A DNA stretch of 64,000 nt. It comes from CAYNZV01 sp965217095. Its GTDB lineage: Bacteria; Latescibacterota; UBA2968; UBA8231. The DNA lies in contig OZ244235.1 of the NCBI GenBank assembly GCA_965217095.1, positions 4,898,001 through 4,962,000 of the forward strand, written 5' to 3'. Shown piece by piece: positions 9,459-20,360 of the stretch. The notes under the pieces were generated by a model, which had not been told where the DNA came from, did no database searches, and saw nothing but the letters and a program-made list of their open reading frames with translations. The stretch's first letter is position 1. Every line of letters starts with the position of its first letter. The position numbers and the translations under genes are program-made.

Positions 9459-10151
9459 ATGTGCTCGGGGATGACTGCGGCGCCTGCATTGCAGGCGCGA
9501 GGAATTGAGAAGGTGTTTCGATCGGGAGACGAGGAGCTCGTCGTTCTCGAAGATGTGAATCTGCAGGTTCGTCGGGGAGAAGTGCTGGCCATAACTGGGG
9601 CGTCGGGCGTGGGCAAGAGCACGTTGTTACACATCATGGGGACGCTGGAGCGTCCATCGGGTGGAGAGTTGGAGATCGATGGTCAACGAGTCTTTGAGCT
9701 CAACGAAACGGAAACGGCCCACTTTCGCAACCGCCACATCGGCTTCGTTTTTCAGTTTCACCACCTATTGCCGGAATTCACGGCGCTCGAAAACGTTCTT
9801 CTCCCCGGAATGATTGCCGGGATCGATGCGGACGAGCTGAGAAAGTACGCCACCGAACTGCTCGGTTCCGTGGGGCTGCAGAGCCGTATGGAGCATCGTC
9901 CTGGTGAGCTTTCGGGGGGCGAGTGTCAGCGAGTCGCAGTTGCCAGGGCTCTGGCCATGAAACCAAAGATCGTCCTGGCCGATGAACCCTCGGGCAACCT
10001 GGACACGTCCACTAGTGCGACGCTGCACGGAATGATTAAAGATCTTGCGAAGGTAGAAAATCAGACGTTTGTAATCATGACCCACGACCAGTCGCTCGCT
10101 TGCAGCGCAGATCGCGTCGGAAAGCTCGAATCTCGTTCGCTGCTTCTGTGA
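9459..10151 (+). CDS. lolD: Lipoprotein-releasing ABC transporter ATP-binding protein LolD
   Basis: ATPase partner of the preceding permease. 230 residues with the ABC motifs in order: P-loop GASGVGKST at about residue 47, Q-loop FQFHHLLPEFTALENV, signature LSGGECQRVAVARAL, Walker B KIVLADEPSGNLD and switch histidine MTHD. The FQFHHLLPEF wording is characteristic of LolD/MacB-type ATPases. ATG 9459 follows the permease stop at once; ATG 9471 after GGGG is an alternative. The gene is directly followed by mcsA. Confidence 0.93.
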   Translation: MCSGMTAAPALQARGIEKVFRSGDEELVVLEDVNLQVRRGEVLAITGASGVGKSTLLHIMGTLERPSGGELEIDGQRVFELNETETAHFRNRHIGFVFQFHHLLPEFTALENVLLPGMIAGIDADELRKYATELLGSVGLQSRMEHRPGELSGGECQRVAVARALAMKPKIVLADEPSGNLDTSTSATLHGMIKDLAKVENQTFVIMTHDQSLACSADRVGKLESRSLLL

Positions 10152-10163
10152 GGAATGTGGACC

Positions 10164-10694
10164 ATGAAATGCGAACAATGTGACCAACACGAGGCAACCA
10201 TCGAGTTTACCCATATAGTCGAAAGCGAGAAGAGAACGAGCCGTTTGTGCAATGCTTGTGCATCGAAGATCAAGGGTGCTGAGAGTGAAAGCCCCGCCGA
10301 AGAAACAAAGGTGAAAAAGGCGACGGCCAAAGCCTTGAAACAAGAAGACTCATCGACAGAGGCGTGCTGTTCCGGCTGCGGAGCAACCTACGACGACTTC
10401 AAGAAATCAGGCAGATTGAGTTGCCCCGAGTGTTATGTCGCTTTCCAACCACAGGTTGACCGACTCTTACATCGCTTGCACGGCGCTGTGCAACATCGCG
10501 GCAAGAACAAGGTATCCCCGCAAGATCTGCCGGATCCGGGTGACGAACTTGAAACGTTGCAGGCAGAGCTGGAAGCGGCCGTTGCGGAGGAGGCCTTCGA
10601 GCGAGCGGCACAGCTTCGCGACCGGATCAAACAGGTCGAAAGCGAGTCGGACGGCGGCGCCGATCAAGGAACCACCGAGTCTCAACCAGCTTGA
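10164..10694 (+). CDS. mcsA: McsA-like zinc-finger protein, activator of the arginine kinase
   Basis: About 176 residues. The N-terminus carries a zinc-finger pair: CEQC at the start, CNAC about 30 residues later, then CSGCG and CPEC. A UVR (UvrB/UvrC) helix pair lies near the C-terminus (LQAELEAAVAEEAFERAAQLRDRIK). This is the layout of McsA, which binds and activates the protein-arginine kinase McsB in Firmicutes. ATG 10164 was chosen because AGGA lies 9 bases upstream; an in-frame ATG at 10155 lacks such spacing. mcsB follows after 53 bases, then clpC. The linker between finger pairs is longer and more Lys/Glu-rich than I would expect in Bacillus McsA. Confidence 0.88.
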   Translation: MKCEQCDQHEATIEFTHIVESEKRTSRLCNACASKIKGAESESPAEETKVKKATAKALKQEDSSTEACCSGCGATYDDFKKSGRLSCPECYVAFQPQVDRLLHRLHGAVQHRGKNKVSPQDLPDPGDELETLQAELEAAVAEEAFERAAQLRDRIKQVESESDGGADQGTTESQPA

Positions 10695-10747
10695 GCGGTA
10701 GCTGTATCGCAGATTATTCTCACGTCTTCGGCTAGAGGTTGGCTCCA

Positions 10748-11809
10748 ATGGATCTCATCGAACTCTCACAGAATCTGGCAAGCTGGCTGTGCGGCAACGA
10801 CGATGCCGACGGCATCGTCGTGAGTTGCCGCACGCGCCTGGCTCGGAATCTAACGGCGCAGCCATTCGCGCAGAAGGCTAATGAGGAGGACGAGAGGGAG
10901 GTTATCGAACGGGTGTTGTCGGCTGCCCGGCGCATTGCAGCCATGCGAGACGCGGCATTCTTCAAAATGGACGCGCTCGATGCCAGCGATCACCGTCTGT
11001 TGGTGGAACGCCATTTGGTGAGTCCGGCTCTGGCCGAGAGTAAGGGTCAACGCGGCGTGTTGTTCAATGCTGATGAGTCGCTGAGCGTTATGATCAATGA
11101 GGAAGATCACCTGCGGCTGCAGGCGATTCTGCCCGGGTTGAGCTCGGAGAAGGCGTGGGAATTGATCAATTCTCTGGATGACCAATTGGGCGCCCGTCTC
11201 GATTTCGCATATTCGGAGAAATACGGCTATCTCACGGCCTGTCCCACGAATACGGGCACCGGACTTCGGGTATCAGCTCTCATGCATCTGCCGGCGCTGG
11301 TTTTGACAGAGGACATAGAGCGAATTCTGCGGGGATTGACACAGATGTCGTTCACTGCCCGCGGTGTGTACGGTGAAGGCACCAACGCTGTTGGCAACCT
11401 GTTTCAGATCTCGAATCAGGGCACGTTGGGACACAAAGAAGAAGAATTGGTCGAAAACCTATCGAAGTTGGCGGGAAGATTGGTCGAGTACGAGCACGAC
11501 GCTCAAGAGACGCTTTGCAAGGAAGCCCGCGACCAGGTCGAAGACAAAATCTGGCGCGCCTATGGTATTCTCAGCAACTCCCGTGTATTGAGTAGCCAGG
11601 AGTTCATGAACCTGCTTTCGGCGGTGCGGCTTGGCTACAGCCTTTCGATGATGCCGCGCGTTACCTCAGCTTTTTTGAATCAGTTGATGATTATCACCCA
11701 ACCATCGCATCTGCAGGCAGAGGCGGGGCGAAAATTGAAACCGGATGAACGCGATGTAATCAGGGCCTCGCTGGTGCGTCGCCGCCTCGAGGATCATCTG
11801 ACCGAATGA
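10748..11809 (+). CDS. mcsB: Protein-arginine kinase McsB
   Basis: Phosphorylates arginines on damaged or regulatory proteins, marking them for ClpC-ClpP. 353 residues with ATP:guanido phosphotransferase motifs: VVSCRTRLARN near residue 27 (phosphate-binding arginines) and GTNAVGNLFQISNQGTLG in the C-terminal half. LVERHLVSP matches the McsB family, and no N-terminal creatine-kinase regulatory domain is present. ATG 10748 has AGAGG 9 bases upstream; the TTG nine bases earlier is less likely. The gene sits between mcsA and clpC as in Firmicutes, but no ctsR repressor gene is in the window. Confidence 0.92.
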   Translation: MDLIELSQNLASWLCGNDDADGIVVSCRTRLARNLTAQPFAQKANEEDEREVIERVLSAARRIAAMRDAAFFKMDALDASDHRLLVERHLVSPALAESKGQRGVLFNADESLSVMINEEDHLRLQAILPGLSSEKAWELINSLDDQLGARLDFAYSEKYGYLTACPTNTGTGLRVSALMHLPALVLTEDIERILRGLTQMSFTARGVYGEGTNAVGNLFQISNQGTLGHKEEELVENLSKLAGRLVEYEHDAQETLCKEARDQVEDKIWRAYGILSNSRVLSSQEFMNLLSAVRLGYSLSMMPRVTSAFLNQLMIITQPSHLQAEAGRKLKPDERDVIRASLVRRRLEDHLTE

Positions 11810-11820
11810 CGCAGACGTTC

Positions 11821-11849
11821 TTGACAAGAGTACTCGCTTTTGGTAGTTT
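11821..11849 (+). promoter_or_regulatory. Candidate clpC promoter
   Basis: A perfect -35 TTGACA (11821-11826) is followed after 17 bases by TAGTTT (11844-11849), a weak -10. The 170-base gap between mcsB and clpC leaves room for a separate promoter. No CIRCE and no CtsR-type GGTCAAA repeat is visible. Confidence 0.45.
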
Positions 11850-11860
11850 CCAAAACCGAG
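11833..11860. promoter_or_regulatory. Palindromic operator candidate over the clpC -10
   Basis: Two 11-base arms (CTCGCTTTTGG and CCAAAACCGAG) are inverted repeats with a single mismatch. The six-base spacer between them is exactly the proposed -10 hexamer. This is the expected geometry for a dimeric repressor that blocks RNA polymerase, here possibly a heat-shock repressor replacing CtsR. It could also act as an RNA hairpin. Confidence 0.45.
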
Positions 11861-11979
11861 CTAAAAGTGCCGTTTGGTGTTATTTTTGTTGAGTTTAGTA
11901 ACAGTCGGAAACTGGCGCTATCGCGGCCATTTAGCCGGTTAGATAGTGGCGAACGGGGACCGCCCAGGAGGCATCTAGA

Positions 11980-14445
<2,466 letters not shown>

Positions 14446-14490
14446 CTTCGAAAGTCTAATTGGTTACGCCTTGATCGGGCAATGTAGGAA

Positions 14491-14525
14491 AAACAGCCGC
14501 TTTGCACTAGGTAAAGCGGCTGTTT
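14491..14525 (+). terminator. Rho-independent terminator after clpC
   Basis: A perfect 13-base-pair stem (AAACAGCCGCTTT with its inverse AAAGCGGCTGTTT) closes a 9-base loop and ends in TTT. It lies 46 bases after the clpC stop and 32 bases before the bamA ATG, so it also forms part of the bamA upstream region. The T tract is short, so termination may be partial. Confidence 0.8.
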
Positions 14526-14556
14526 GAGTGGGAGTCCTTTTCTGAGAATTCCAAAC

Positions 14557-16842
14557 ATGAACACAACTCAAAAACTGATGAGTGCACTTCTGCTCGCGGT
14601 GCTTTTGATTGTTCCATGCCATGCTCAAAAGGTGGTAGACGTCGAGATCAAGGGCGAACTCAACAAGGTCGCCAAGTCGCTCATTTTGTCGACGATCGGG
14701 CTCGCGCCCGGAGTTGAGCTCTCGCAGGAGAACGTTCAAGCCGCCGTACGCGATCTTCAGGGTTTGAGCGTCTTCGAAGACATTCAGATATGGGGCGAGC
14801 GCGTGGCGGGTGGCATCAAGGTTATCGTAGTTGTGGAAGAATATCCCACCTTGGAAGACGTTCGATTCAAAGGCAACAAGCACGTCAAGGAAAAGGATAT
14901 GGAAGAGAGCCTGGCCTTCGTGACCGGCCAAGTGATCGCCCCGAAGGACATTGCGCGAGGAAAACAAAAGATAATCGATCTGTACCAGGACAAGGGATAT
15001 CTCCGCGCTGAGGTGGACGGCAGGTTGTTTGACTCCGAGACCGAAGGCAAAGTGTACCTGCAGTACGACGTCGTTGAAGGCGAAAAGGTCAAAATTAGGC
15101 ACATTCGAATTCTCAACGCCGAGGCTGTTTCCGAGGGAAAAGTTAAGAAGCAGATGGAAACAAAGGAGAAGAGGTGGTGGAGAAAAGGGGAGTACAAGGC
15201 GGACACCTACCGCGAGGACAAGGACAAAATCCTCGCCTTCTACAAAAGCAAAGGGTACTATCAGGCGGACATCCTTAGAGACAGCATCTATTACGACGAA
15301 TCGCGACAGAATCTGTTTATCGATATCCAGGTGGAAGAAGGTCAGAAGTACCGCATGGGCGCCGTCTCCTGGGATGGCAACGCTCTATTCGAGAACGAAG
15401 TCCTGGCCGAAAGGCTGCCCATTGACGAAGGCGACGTCTACAAATTCAGCGGTTTGGAATTGACTCACCTGGTCCGCACGGCCTATCTCGACAAAGGTTA
15501 TCTGGACACCGAGGTCATTCCTCAGGAAACGTTGCGGGGCGACTCCGTTGACGTAGCCTTCAAGATTTTTGAAGGCGAGCCCTGGAAGATTCGACGGATC
15601 AACATCAAAGGAAATACGAAAACTAGAGAGAAGGTCATCCGCAGAGAGTTGGAGTTGAGGCCGGGTGATATCTATCAGCAGGAGTTGGTGCAGGAGAGCC
15701 AACGTCGCGTTTACATGCTGAACTTCTTCAAGAACGTGGAGATCGAACCGGAATTCGGGTCCACCGACTCCGACCGGCTAGTGGACCTGAATTTCCAGGT
15801 CGAGGAGCAACCGACCGGTCAAGCTTCGATGGGCGCTGGTTATAGCCAACGCGACAAGCTGGTCGGGCAAATAGGTCTGCGGATTCCCAACTTCCGCGGC
15901 ATGGGTCAAAATCTCGACTTCAGCTGGGAATTCGGCACCAGGCGCGAACAGTTTTTGGTTGGTTTTACCGAGCCCTGGTTGCTCGATACCCCCACAAGCC
16001 TGTCGGTTCGAGCTTTTGTGTTGAATCAACAGTATTTCAATCTGTATGACCGCCAGTCAAAGTCAGTGAACGTGCGCATAGGCCGGCGCTTGCAACGGCT
16101 TTCGTATTCAAGCCTGTCACTGGGATATCGGCTGCAGACCGACAGTTACAACGATTTCAGCAACAGCATCAACGAGAGCCTGCTTTCCAGCGGGCGCTAT
16201 GAAACCCGCAGAACCAGCAGCTTCGAACTGACCTATCAAAGGGATACCCGCGACCTCGCCCAGTTTCCGACCAAGGGCACCTTGTTCAGCTTTCGACCGG
16301 AGATCGCGACCTCGTTTACCGGAGGCGAGGTCGATTTTCACAGCCACGAAGTGCGGTTCAACTACTATCGCCCCAGCTGGTGGAAGTTTATTCTGAGCAT
16401 CGAGACCAAGATGTCAGTCATCGACGGATTCTCCAAGTGGGACGACGAACATCTATCCTTCTTTGACCTCTTTACGCCGGGAGGCATCGACTGGTGGGAC
16501 GGCGTCGTCCGCGGCTACCCAGATCGATCGCTGGGTCCCCGCTCCAGCGGAATTCCACTCGGTGGCCGCTCCATGATCGTCTTGAATCTTGAATATCGCT
16601 TCCCGGTAGCGGAGAATCAGGTATTCGGCCTACTTTTCGCGGATGGAGGCAACGCGTGGAAGGATTTGGCAAGCATGAGTCCGCTGGATTTGCGACGATC
16701 GGTAGGATTCGGATTCCGGATCATGACACCGATGCTGGGCATGATTGGGTTCGACTTCGGATATGGGTTTGATCGCCGGAGGGTCGACAACAATCCGGCG
16801 GGATGGAACACCCACTTTCAGTTCGGACCGCAGTTCTTCTAA
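14557..16842 (+). CDS. bamA: Outer-membrane protein assembly factor BamA (Omp85)
   Basis: Inserts beta-barrel proteins into the outer membrane. 761 residues from ATG 14557; the frame is open upstream, but only this start places the signal peptide (LLLAVLLIVPCHA) at the N-terminus. About five POTRA domains follow (first from VVDVEIKGELNKVAKSLI; others marked by VRFKGNKHVKEKDM and RINIKGNTKTREKVIRREL). From about residue 420 the Omp85 barrel begins (GQASMGAGYSQRDKLVGQIG), with a VRGYPDRSLGPRS segment like the conserved VRGF/Y loop. The last residue is Phe, the outer-membrane signature. skp follows 143 bases later, the usual pairing. Confidence 0.94.
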   Translation: MNTTQKLMSALLLAVLLIVPCHAQKVVDVEIKGELNKVAKSLILSTIGLAPGVELSQENVQAAVRDLQGLSVFEDIQIWGERVAGGIKVIVVVEEYPTLEDVRFKGNKHVKEKDMEESLAFVTGQVIAPKDIARGKQKIIDLYQDKGYLRAEVDGRLFDSETEGKVYLQYDVVEGEKVKIRHIRILNAEAVSEGKVKKQMETKEKRWWRKGEYKADTYREDKDKILAFYKSKGYYQADILRDSIYYDESRQNLFIDIQVEEGQKYRMGAVSWDGNALFENEVLAERLPIDEGDVYKFSGLELTHLVRTAYLDKGYLDTEVIPQETLRGDSVDVAFKIFEGEPWKIRRINIKGNTKTREKVIRRELELRPGDIYQQELVQESQRRVYMLNFFKNVEIEPEFGSTDSDRLVDLNFQVEEQPTGQASMGAGYSQRDKLVGQIGLRIPNFRGMGQNLDFSWEFGTRREQFLVGFTEPWLLDTPTSLSVRAFVLNQQYFNLYDRQSKSVNVRIGRRLQRLSYSSLSLGYRLQTDSYNDFSNSINESLLSSGRYETRRTSSFELTYQRDTRDLAQFPTKGTLFSFRPEIATSFTGGEVDFHSHEVRFNYYRPSWWKFILSIETKMSVIDGFSKWDDEHLSFFDLFTPGGIDWWDGVVRGYPDRSLGPRSSGIPLGGRSMIVLNLEYRFPVAENQVFGLLFADGGNAWKDLASMSPLDLRRSVGFGFRIMTPMLGMIGFDFGYGFDRRRVDNNPAGWNTHFQFGPQFF

Positions 16843-16984
16843 GCGCTTCCTCTCGTTTTTTCGCGCGCCGAAGCCATCGGCCCCACGGCGTTCCCTCTGT
16901 CCGTGAATCGACATATGGGTAATGTGCGCGAAGGTTCAACCTCCTCCTAATCGCTAGCGCCGTACCATCATCCAAAGGAATCCC

Positions 16985-17530
16985 ATGAAACGGTTTCGCG
17001 TTGTTGTGTTTGCGTTGGCAAGTTTGATGGCAGCGGTATCTCATGCCGATGTTAAGTTGGGATATATGGACTCCGATATCGTGAAGGATCGTTTGCCCGA
17101 GTTTCGAGAGGCGCAACGCAAGCTGGACCAGCTGCGTCAGGAATACGAAAGAGAAGCCGGTGATCGGCAGGGAAAACTGCTAAAGCTGCAAGAGGACTTT
17201 CGGAAGCAGGAGCTGCTGATGAGCGAGGCTCGACGGCAGGAGCTCCAGGATGAATTTGACGCCAAGGTGCAGCAACTGCAGGGCTTCAACGTGCAGAAGT
17301 TCGGCCCGGAGGGCGAGCTGGTCCGCAAAAACGTTGAACTCTCGGGTCCCATTTTTAAAAAAATCAACGATGCGCTTCAGGCGATCGGCCGAGAAGACGG
17401 TTACGACTTCATTTTCGACGTCGCCGGCAACAGTTCCATCATCTTCGTGGCGGAAGGCAAATACAACCTGACCGAAGATGTGCTCAAACGGCTGGAGGAG
17501 GAGCGGGAGGAGCGCGAAAAGGGCAGATAG
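16985..17530 (+). CDS. skp: Periplasmic OmpH/Skp-family chaperone
   Basis: 181 residues: signal peptide (about 1-21, cleavage after SHA), then DVKLGYMDSDIVKDRLPEF, the usual OmpH opening. A long charged coiled coil of about 60 residues forms the tentacle region, and a beta-return (DFIFDVAGNSSIIFVAEG) completes the body before a Glu/Arg-rich tail. AAAGGA lies a few bases upstream of ATG. Skp holds unfolded outer-membrane proteins in the periplasm for BamA, which is encoded just upstream. The tail EEEREEREKGR is unusually charged. Confidence 0.87.
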   Translation: MKRFRVVVFALASLMAAVSHADVKLGYMDSDIVKDRLPEFREAQRKLDQLRQEYEREAGDRQGKLLKLQEDFRKQELLMSEARRQELQDEFDAKVQQLQGFNVQKFGPEGELVRKNVELSGPIFKKINDALQAIGREDGYDFIFDVAGNSSIIFVAEGKYNLTEDVLKRLEEEREEREKGR

Positions 17531-17553
17531 CAAACCCCCGCAGCCTCCGATCG

Positions 17554-20001
17554 TTACTTCAACAATGTCATCTTTCGAACCTGCGTGAAATCGCCGGCTT
17601 TCAACCGATACAAGTACAACCCGCTACCCACCATTCTACCGCTGTCATCGCGACCATCCCACGTCCTTGTATGATACCCCGCCTTGTGGTTCGAATCGGT
17701 CACCAGTATGCGGACCCTCTGGCCCAGGATGTCACCCTGTGTGCTTTCCGTAGCTCCGTTGCCCGTGGCGTCCGTCGATCCAACGATGTAGTTGTAGGTC
17801 GTCCCGGCGGACAGATTGCTGAGCGTCAGCTTGTGGCTCGCCTCGTTGTCGCCGGAGGTCTCCTCATCGTCCAAACTTGCCGTGCCGAATTGTATCTCGC
17901 TGTCAGCGGGTTCGTCTGTGGTCCACTCTATAACCGCCGTATCATGGGTTTTGGCAGATATGGTCGGACCCGACAGGATGACGGGGAACTGGGTATCGGC
18001 GTCATTGCTGGTCACGAAACTGCCCGATCCCCCCGGGGGTTGTTGAATTCTTGCCACCTTGGCGGATGTCGTCACGTTGGGATCGAAGGTCACCGTTTTT
18101 CCGTTGGCGGCTGTCGACTCTAGACGATATCCGTAGGTTGTGTTCCGCTCGAGACCGGTAATCGTGACCACATGCTTCTGCCCGAACCGCGGTCTGCCGT
18201 TGGGTGCGAAATCGATGCGCTCAAATTCGTCCGCCGTGCCCAATGTGCCGTTCTCGCCCAGGGTGCCGAAGAACACCGTACCCGAGGTTCCCACATCGGT
18301 GGCCCAGCGGAATATGGCCACCTTGTCGCGCGCCAAGACCTGGGGCCCTTGCGTGATCTCCGGCGGGAGAGTATCCCCTTCGGCCGACGTGGTGAATTTC
18401 AGATCCCGGCTCCACCGCCGGTTACCCCGCGGATCGGAGGTGATCGTATCGCCGTCGGAAACGGCGGTCAATCGGTAGCGGTACACCGTCTGCGGCTCCA
18501 GGCTGGTGAGGGTCAGGGTTTGCCGATTCAGGTCCTCGGTTGAGGAAATGCTATCGCTGTAGCTGATCGTCGTCGACTCGGAATCCACTGCACCGTAGTC
18601 GATCGTCAGGCTGGATATGCGGCTCAACGCGGTGATGATAATGGCGGTTTCCGATCCTACGACGCGGAAAGGTGGGCCCAGGAAACGCAGCGGCAGGATT
18701 TGTCGCCGCGTACGGAATGTGCCGGTCCGCGTGGCGGTCTTTTCTGCGTCGCTCAAGGTGGTTTCCTCGACCAGGGTCGAGCTGACCGTAAAGGTGTATT
18801 CGGTACCGGCCTCAAGACCCTCTTCGATGAGAACGATATGCGCTTGGGTGCCGTCGCTATCCGCCGTACCGCTGGTCACGACCGATCCATCTAGCTCGAT
18901 GCTGTACTGGGTGTCCGAGGCACGGTTCGTGAACCACCTTATGGCTGCGCCCGTGGGAATGGTTTGAACGTCGAACGCTTCGATGTTCAACGGTCGGAGA
19001 TCGCGGGCCAGCCGGGTTAGAAACCGCCCGGAGCCAAGCGGCGTCGGTCGGTTCTCCAGATCATACGATCGAGCTTCGAACTCGTAGGTCGCCCCAGACT
19101 GCAGGTTGGGCAGCAGAACAAGATGCCGTCGCGTCTTCAGGGCCTCTGTGATTCGGCGCAGCGTACCGGCAAAACCCGAAGGTAGCACAGGGACGCCCAA
19201 CGCGTTGCGGATCTGGCTGTTGGTAGCTTCTGTAGGATCGATGCTTCTCTGGAAAAGAAGGATGAGCGCGCCGACAACTTGATCTGTGGCCTGCTCGAGC
19301 AACGGGTTGTGCGCACTGAGCCAGATCTCTTCCCCTATCTGCCGGTAACGAACCGTGTCGTTTATTCCCGGCAATCGCGTCTCCCAGCCAATGGCCGCGC
19401 GTTCGAACCCACGGTCCACCTTCAAGTCGATAATCTGATTGGCGAAGTTGGACCGGACTCGTACCCCAAATCGACCGAGGGCGAAGGTCTTGATGTCGAC
19501 GTCAGAGGACGACAATCCGATGCGCAAGCTGGTAACGGAGATGAAACTTCCGGTCTCCGGAATGCTCCCGATGATGTCGTAGGTGACGACGAAGACTCTC
19601 TTGGGTGTGTCTCCAGCGCTGAGGCCCCTACCTTGCAGTTTCGCCCCGGAGGCAGAAACCGAAGCAAGGCCATCTTCGCGGATCTCGGGCTCGGCAACAC
19701 CCCCGGCCGGAAGGATGAGAGCACCGGTCACGAGATTGCCGCCGACAAAGGTGAAGTTTCCGAACACCGCCGGGTCGTAGACGATTTCCGCCGCGATCTG
19801 TTTGGCACTGTCGACGTTGGCCGCAAAAATTACCAGGGTTCGGGACACCGGGAGCTCGGCATCCGGAGCGGGGCCGCGGACACTGGTTGGCGCGACCGAC
19901 TGCACGAAGTTTTCGTTGATCCCTCCAAACGCCTCTGGCGGTGAAAATACGGAAAGTGCAATACCCCAAAAGGCACCTAGTCGCGCGAATTTGGCCATCA
20001 T
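17554..20001 (-). CDS. Large secreted protein: cohesin-like domain, FnIII-like repeats, FlgD-type C-terminus
   Basis: 815 residues. A signal peptide (about 1-25) precedes a cohesin-like segment (SRTLVIFAANVDSAKQIAAE with YDPAVFG strands) to about residue 185. Three or more fibronectin III or purple-acid-phosphatase-type Ig modules follow, each ending in YEFEARSYD, YTFTVSST, YRYRLTAVSD, YGYRLESTA or YNYIVGSTD strands. The C-terminus (YHTRTWDGRDDSGRMVGSGL, then YLYRLKAGDFTQVRKMTL) is a FlgD Ig-like module of the kind seen on FCB surface proteins. It converges with skp over 23 bases. There is no catalytic motif, so adhesion or a structural role is inferred. Confidence 0.68.
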   Translation of the reverse strand: MMAKFARLGAFWGIALSVFSPPEAFGGINENFVQSVAPTSVRGPAPDAELPVSRTLVIFAANVDSAKQIAAEIVYDPAVFGNFTFVGGNLVTGALILPAGGVAEPEIREDGLASVSASGAKLQGRGLSAGDTPKRVFVVTYDIIGSIPETGSFISVTSLRIGLSSSDVDIKTFALGRFGVRVRSNFANQIIDLKVDRGFERAAIGWETRLPGINDTVRYRQIGEEIWLSAHNPLLEQATDQVVGALILLFQRSIDPTEATNSQIRNALGVPVLPSGFAGTLRRITEALKTRRHLVLLPNLQSGATYEFEARSYDLENRPTPLGSGRFLTRLARDLRPLNIEAFDVQTIPTGAAIRWFTNRASDTQYSIELDGSVVTSGTADSDGTQAHIVLIEEGLEAGTEYTFTVSSTLVEETTLSDAEKTATRTGTFRTRRQILPLRFLGPPFRVVGSETAIIITALSRISSLTIDYGAVDSESTTISYSDSISSTEDLNRQTLTLTSLEPQTVYRYRLTAVSDGDTITSDPRGNRRWSRDLKFTTSAEGDTLPPEITQGPQVLARDKVAIFRWATDVGTSGTVFFGTLGENGTLGTADEFERIDFAPNGRPRFGQKHVVTITGLERNTTYGYRLESTAANGKTVTFDPNVTTSAKVARIQQPPGGSGSFVTSNDADTQFPVILSGPTISAKTHDTAVIEWTTDEPADSEIQFGTASLDDEETSGDNEASHKLTLSNLSAGTTYNYIVGSTDATGNGATESTQGDILGQRVRILVTDSNHKAGYHTRTWDGRDDSGRMVGSGLYLYRLKAGDFTQVRKMTLLK

Positions 20002-20033
20002 TCCGAACCTCTCTTCATCAAGTAACTACTTGT

Positions 20034-20062
20034 TTTATATCGGTCTATTTAATGAATGCGAA
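20034..20062 (-). promoter_or_regulatory. Candidate promoter of the cohesin/FnIII gene
   Basis: Read on the minus strand, TTCGCA (plus-strand 20057-20062) is followed by a 17-base spacer and TATAAA (20034-20039). An AGAGG ribosome site lies just before the ATG at 20001. The region is divergent from pyrB. Confidence 0.45.
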
Positions 20063-20214
20063 CCCAAACTGAAGCTTCTTTTTCACCAATCGCCTTTCTC
20101 TCGCTCAAGATAAATCCAGCGAGAAGCGTGGCCTACCCGCATGCGGTCTTCCCACAAGATAACACACCGCACGAAAGAAATCTGTGATACGCGTCAAGCC
20201 AAGGTCGTTTTTTC

Positions 20215-20243
20215 TTGCCTTGGTTTTTCCGCAATCATATTAT
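20215..20243 (+). promoter_or_regulatory. Candidate pyrB promoter
   Basis: TTGCCT (20215-20220), a 17-base spacer and TATTAT (20238-20243) give a good sigma-70-type promoter. The transcript would start near 20250, before the leader ORF and attenuator. Confidence 0.55.
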
Positions 20244-20264
20244 TGAACTCAAAAGCTATAAAAA

Positions 20265-20360
20265 ATGATGCACTTAAGGAAGCCTGCTTATTGCTTCAAC
20301 AACCCCCAGCGAGGGGCTGTTTTTTTTGGTGCCACGTATTGTCCCTGGTGGGTCGCATGA
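20265..20360 (+). CDS. Putative 31-residue pyrB leader peptide
   Basis: A short frame opens at two adjacent ATGs (20265, 20268), reads through the attenuator hairpin and its T run, and stops at TGA 20358-20360, overlapping the pyrB ATG at 20357 (ATGA). Its middle, NNPQRGAVFFG, is encoded by the hairpin and the T tract. From memory, the enterobacterial PyrL leader ends in a similar NRGAFF segment because it too is translated across its terminator. No strong ribosome site is visible before the ATGs, so translation is a hypothesis. It could instead be a chance frame created by the hairpin. Confidence 0.45.
   Translation: MMHLRKPAYCFNNPQRGAVFFGATYCPWWVA
20298..20327 (+). terminator. Transcription attenuator upstream of pyrB
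   Basis: AACA and CCCC pair with GGGG and TGTT around a short loop, with one mismatch, followed by eight T residues. No plus-strand gene lies upstream within reach (the neighbour is on the minus strand), so this terminator can act only on the pyrB leader transcript. That is the arrangement of an attenuator, and pyrimidine sensitivity is likely. Confidence 0.72.

Noticed and set aside
20141..20356. 72-codon extension of pyrB upstream of ATG 20357
   Set aside because: It has no resemblance to aspartate carbamoyltransferase, crosses the promoter and attenuator, and the chosen start gives the standard 310-residue protein.
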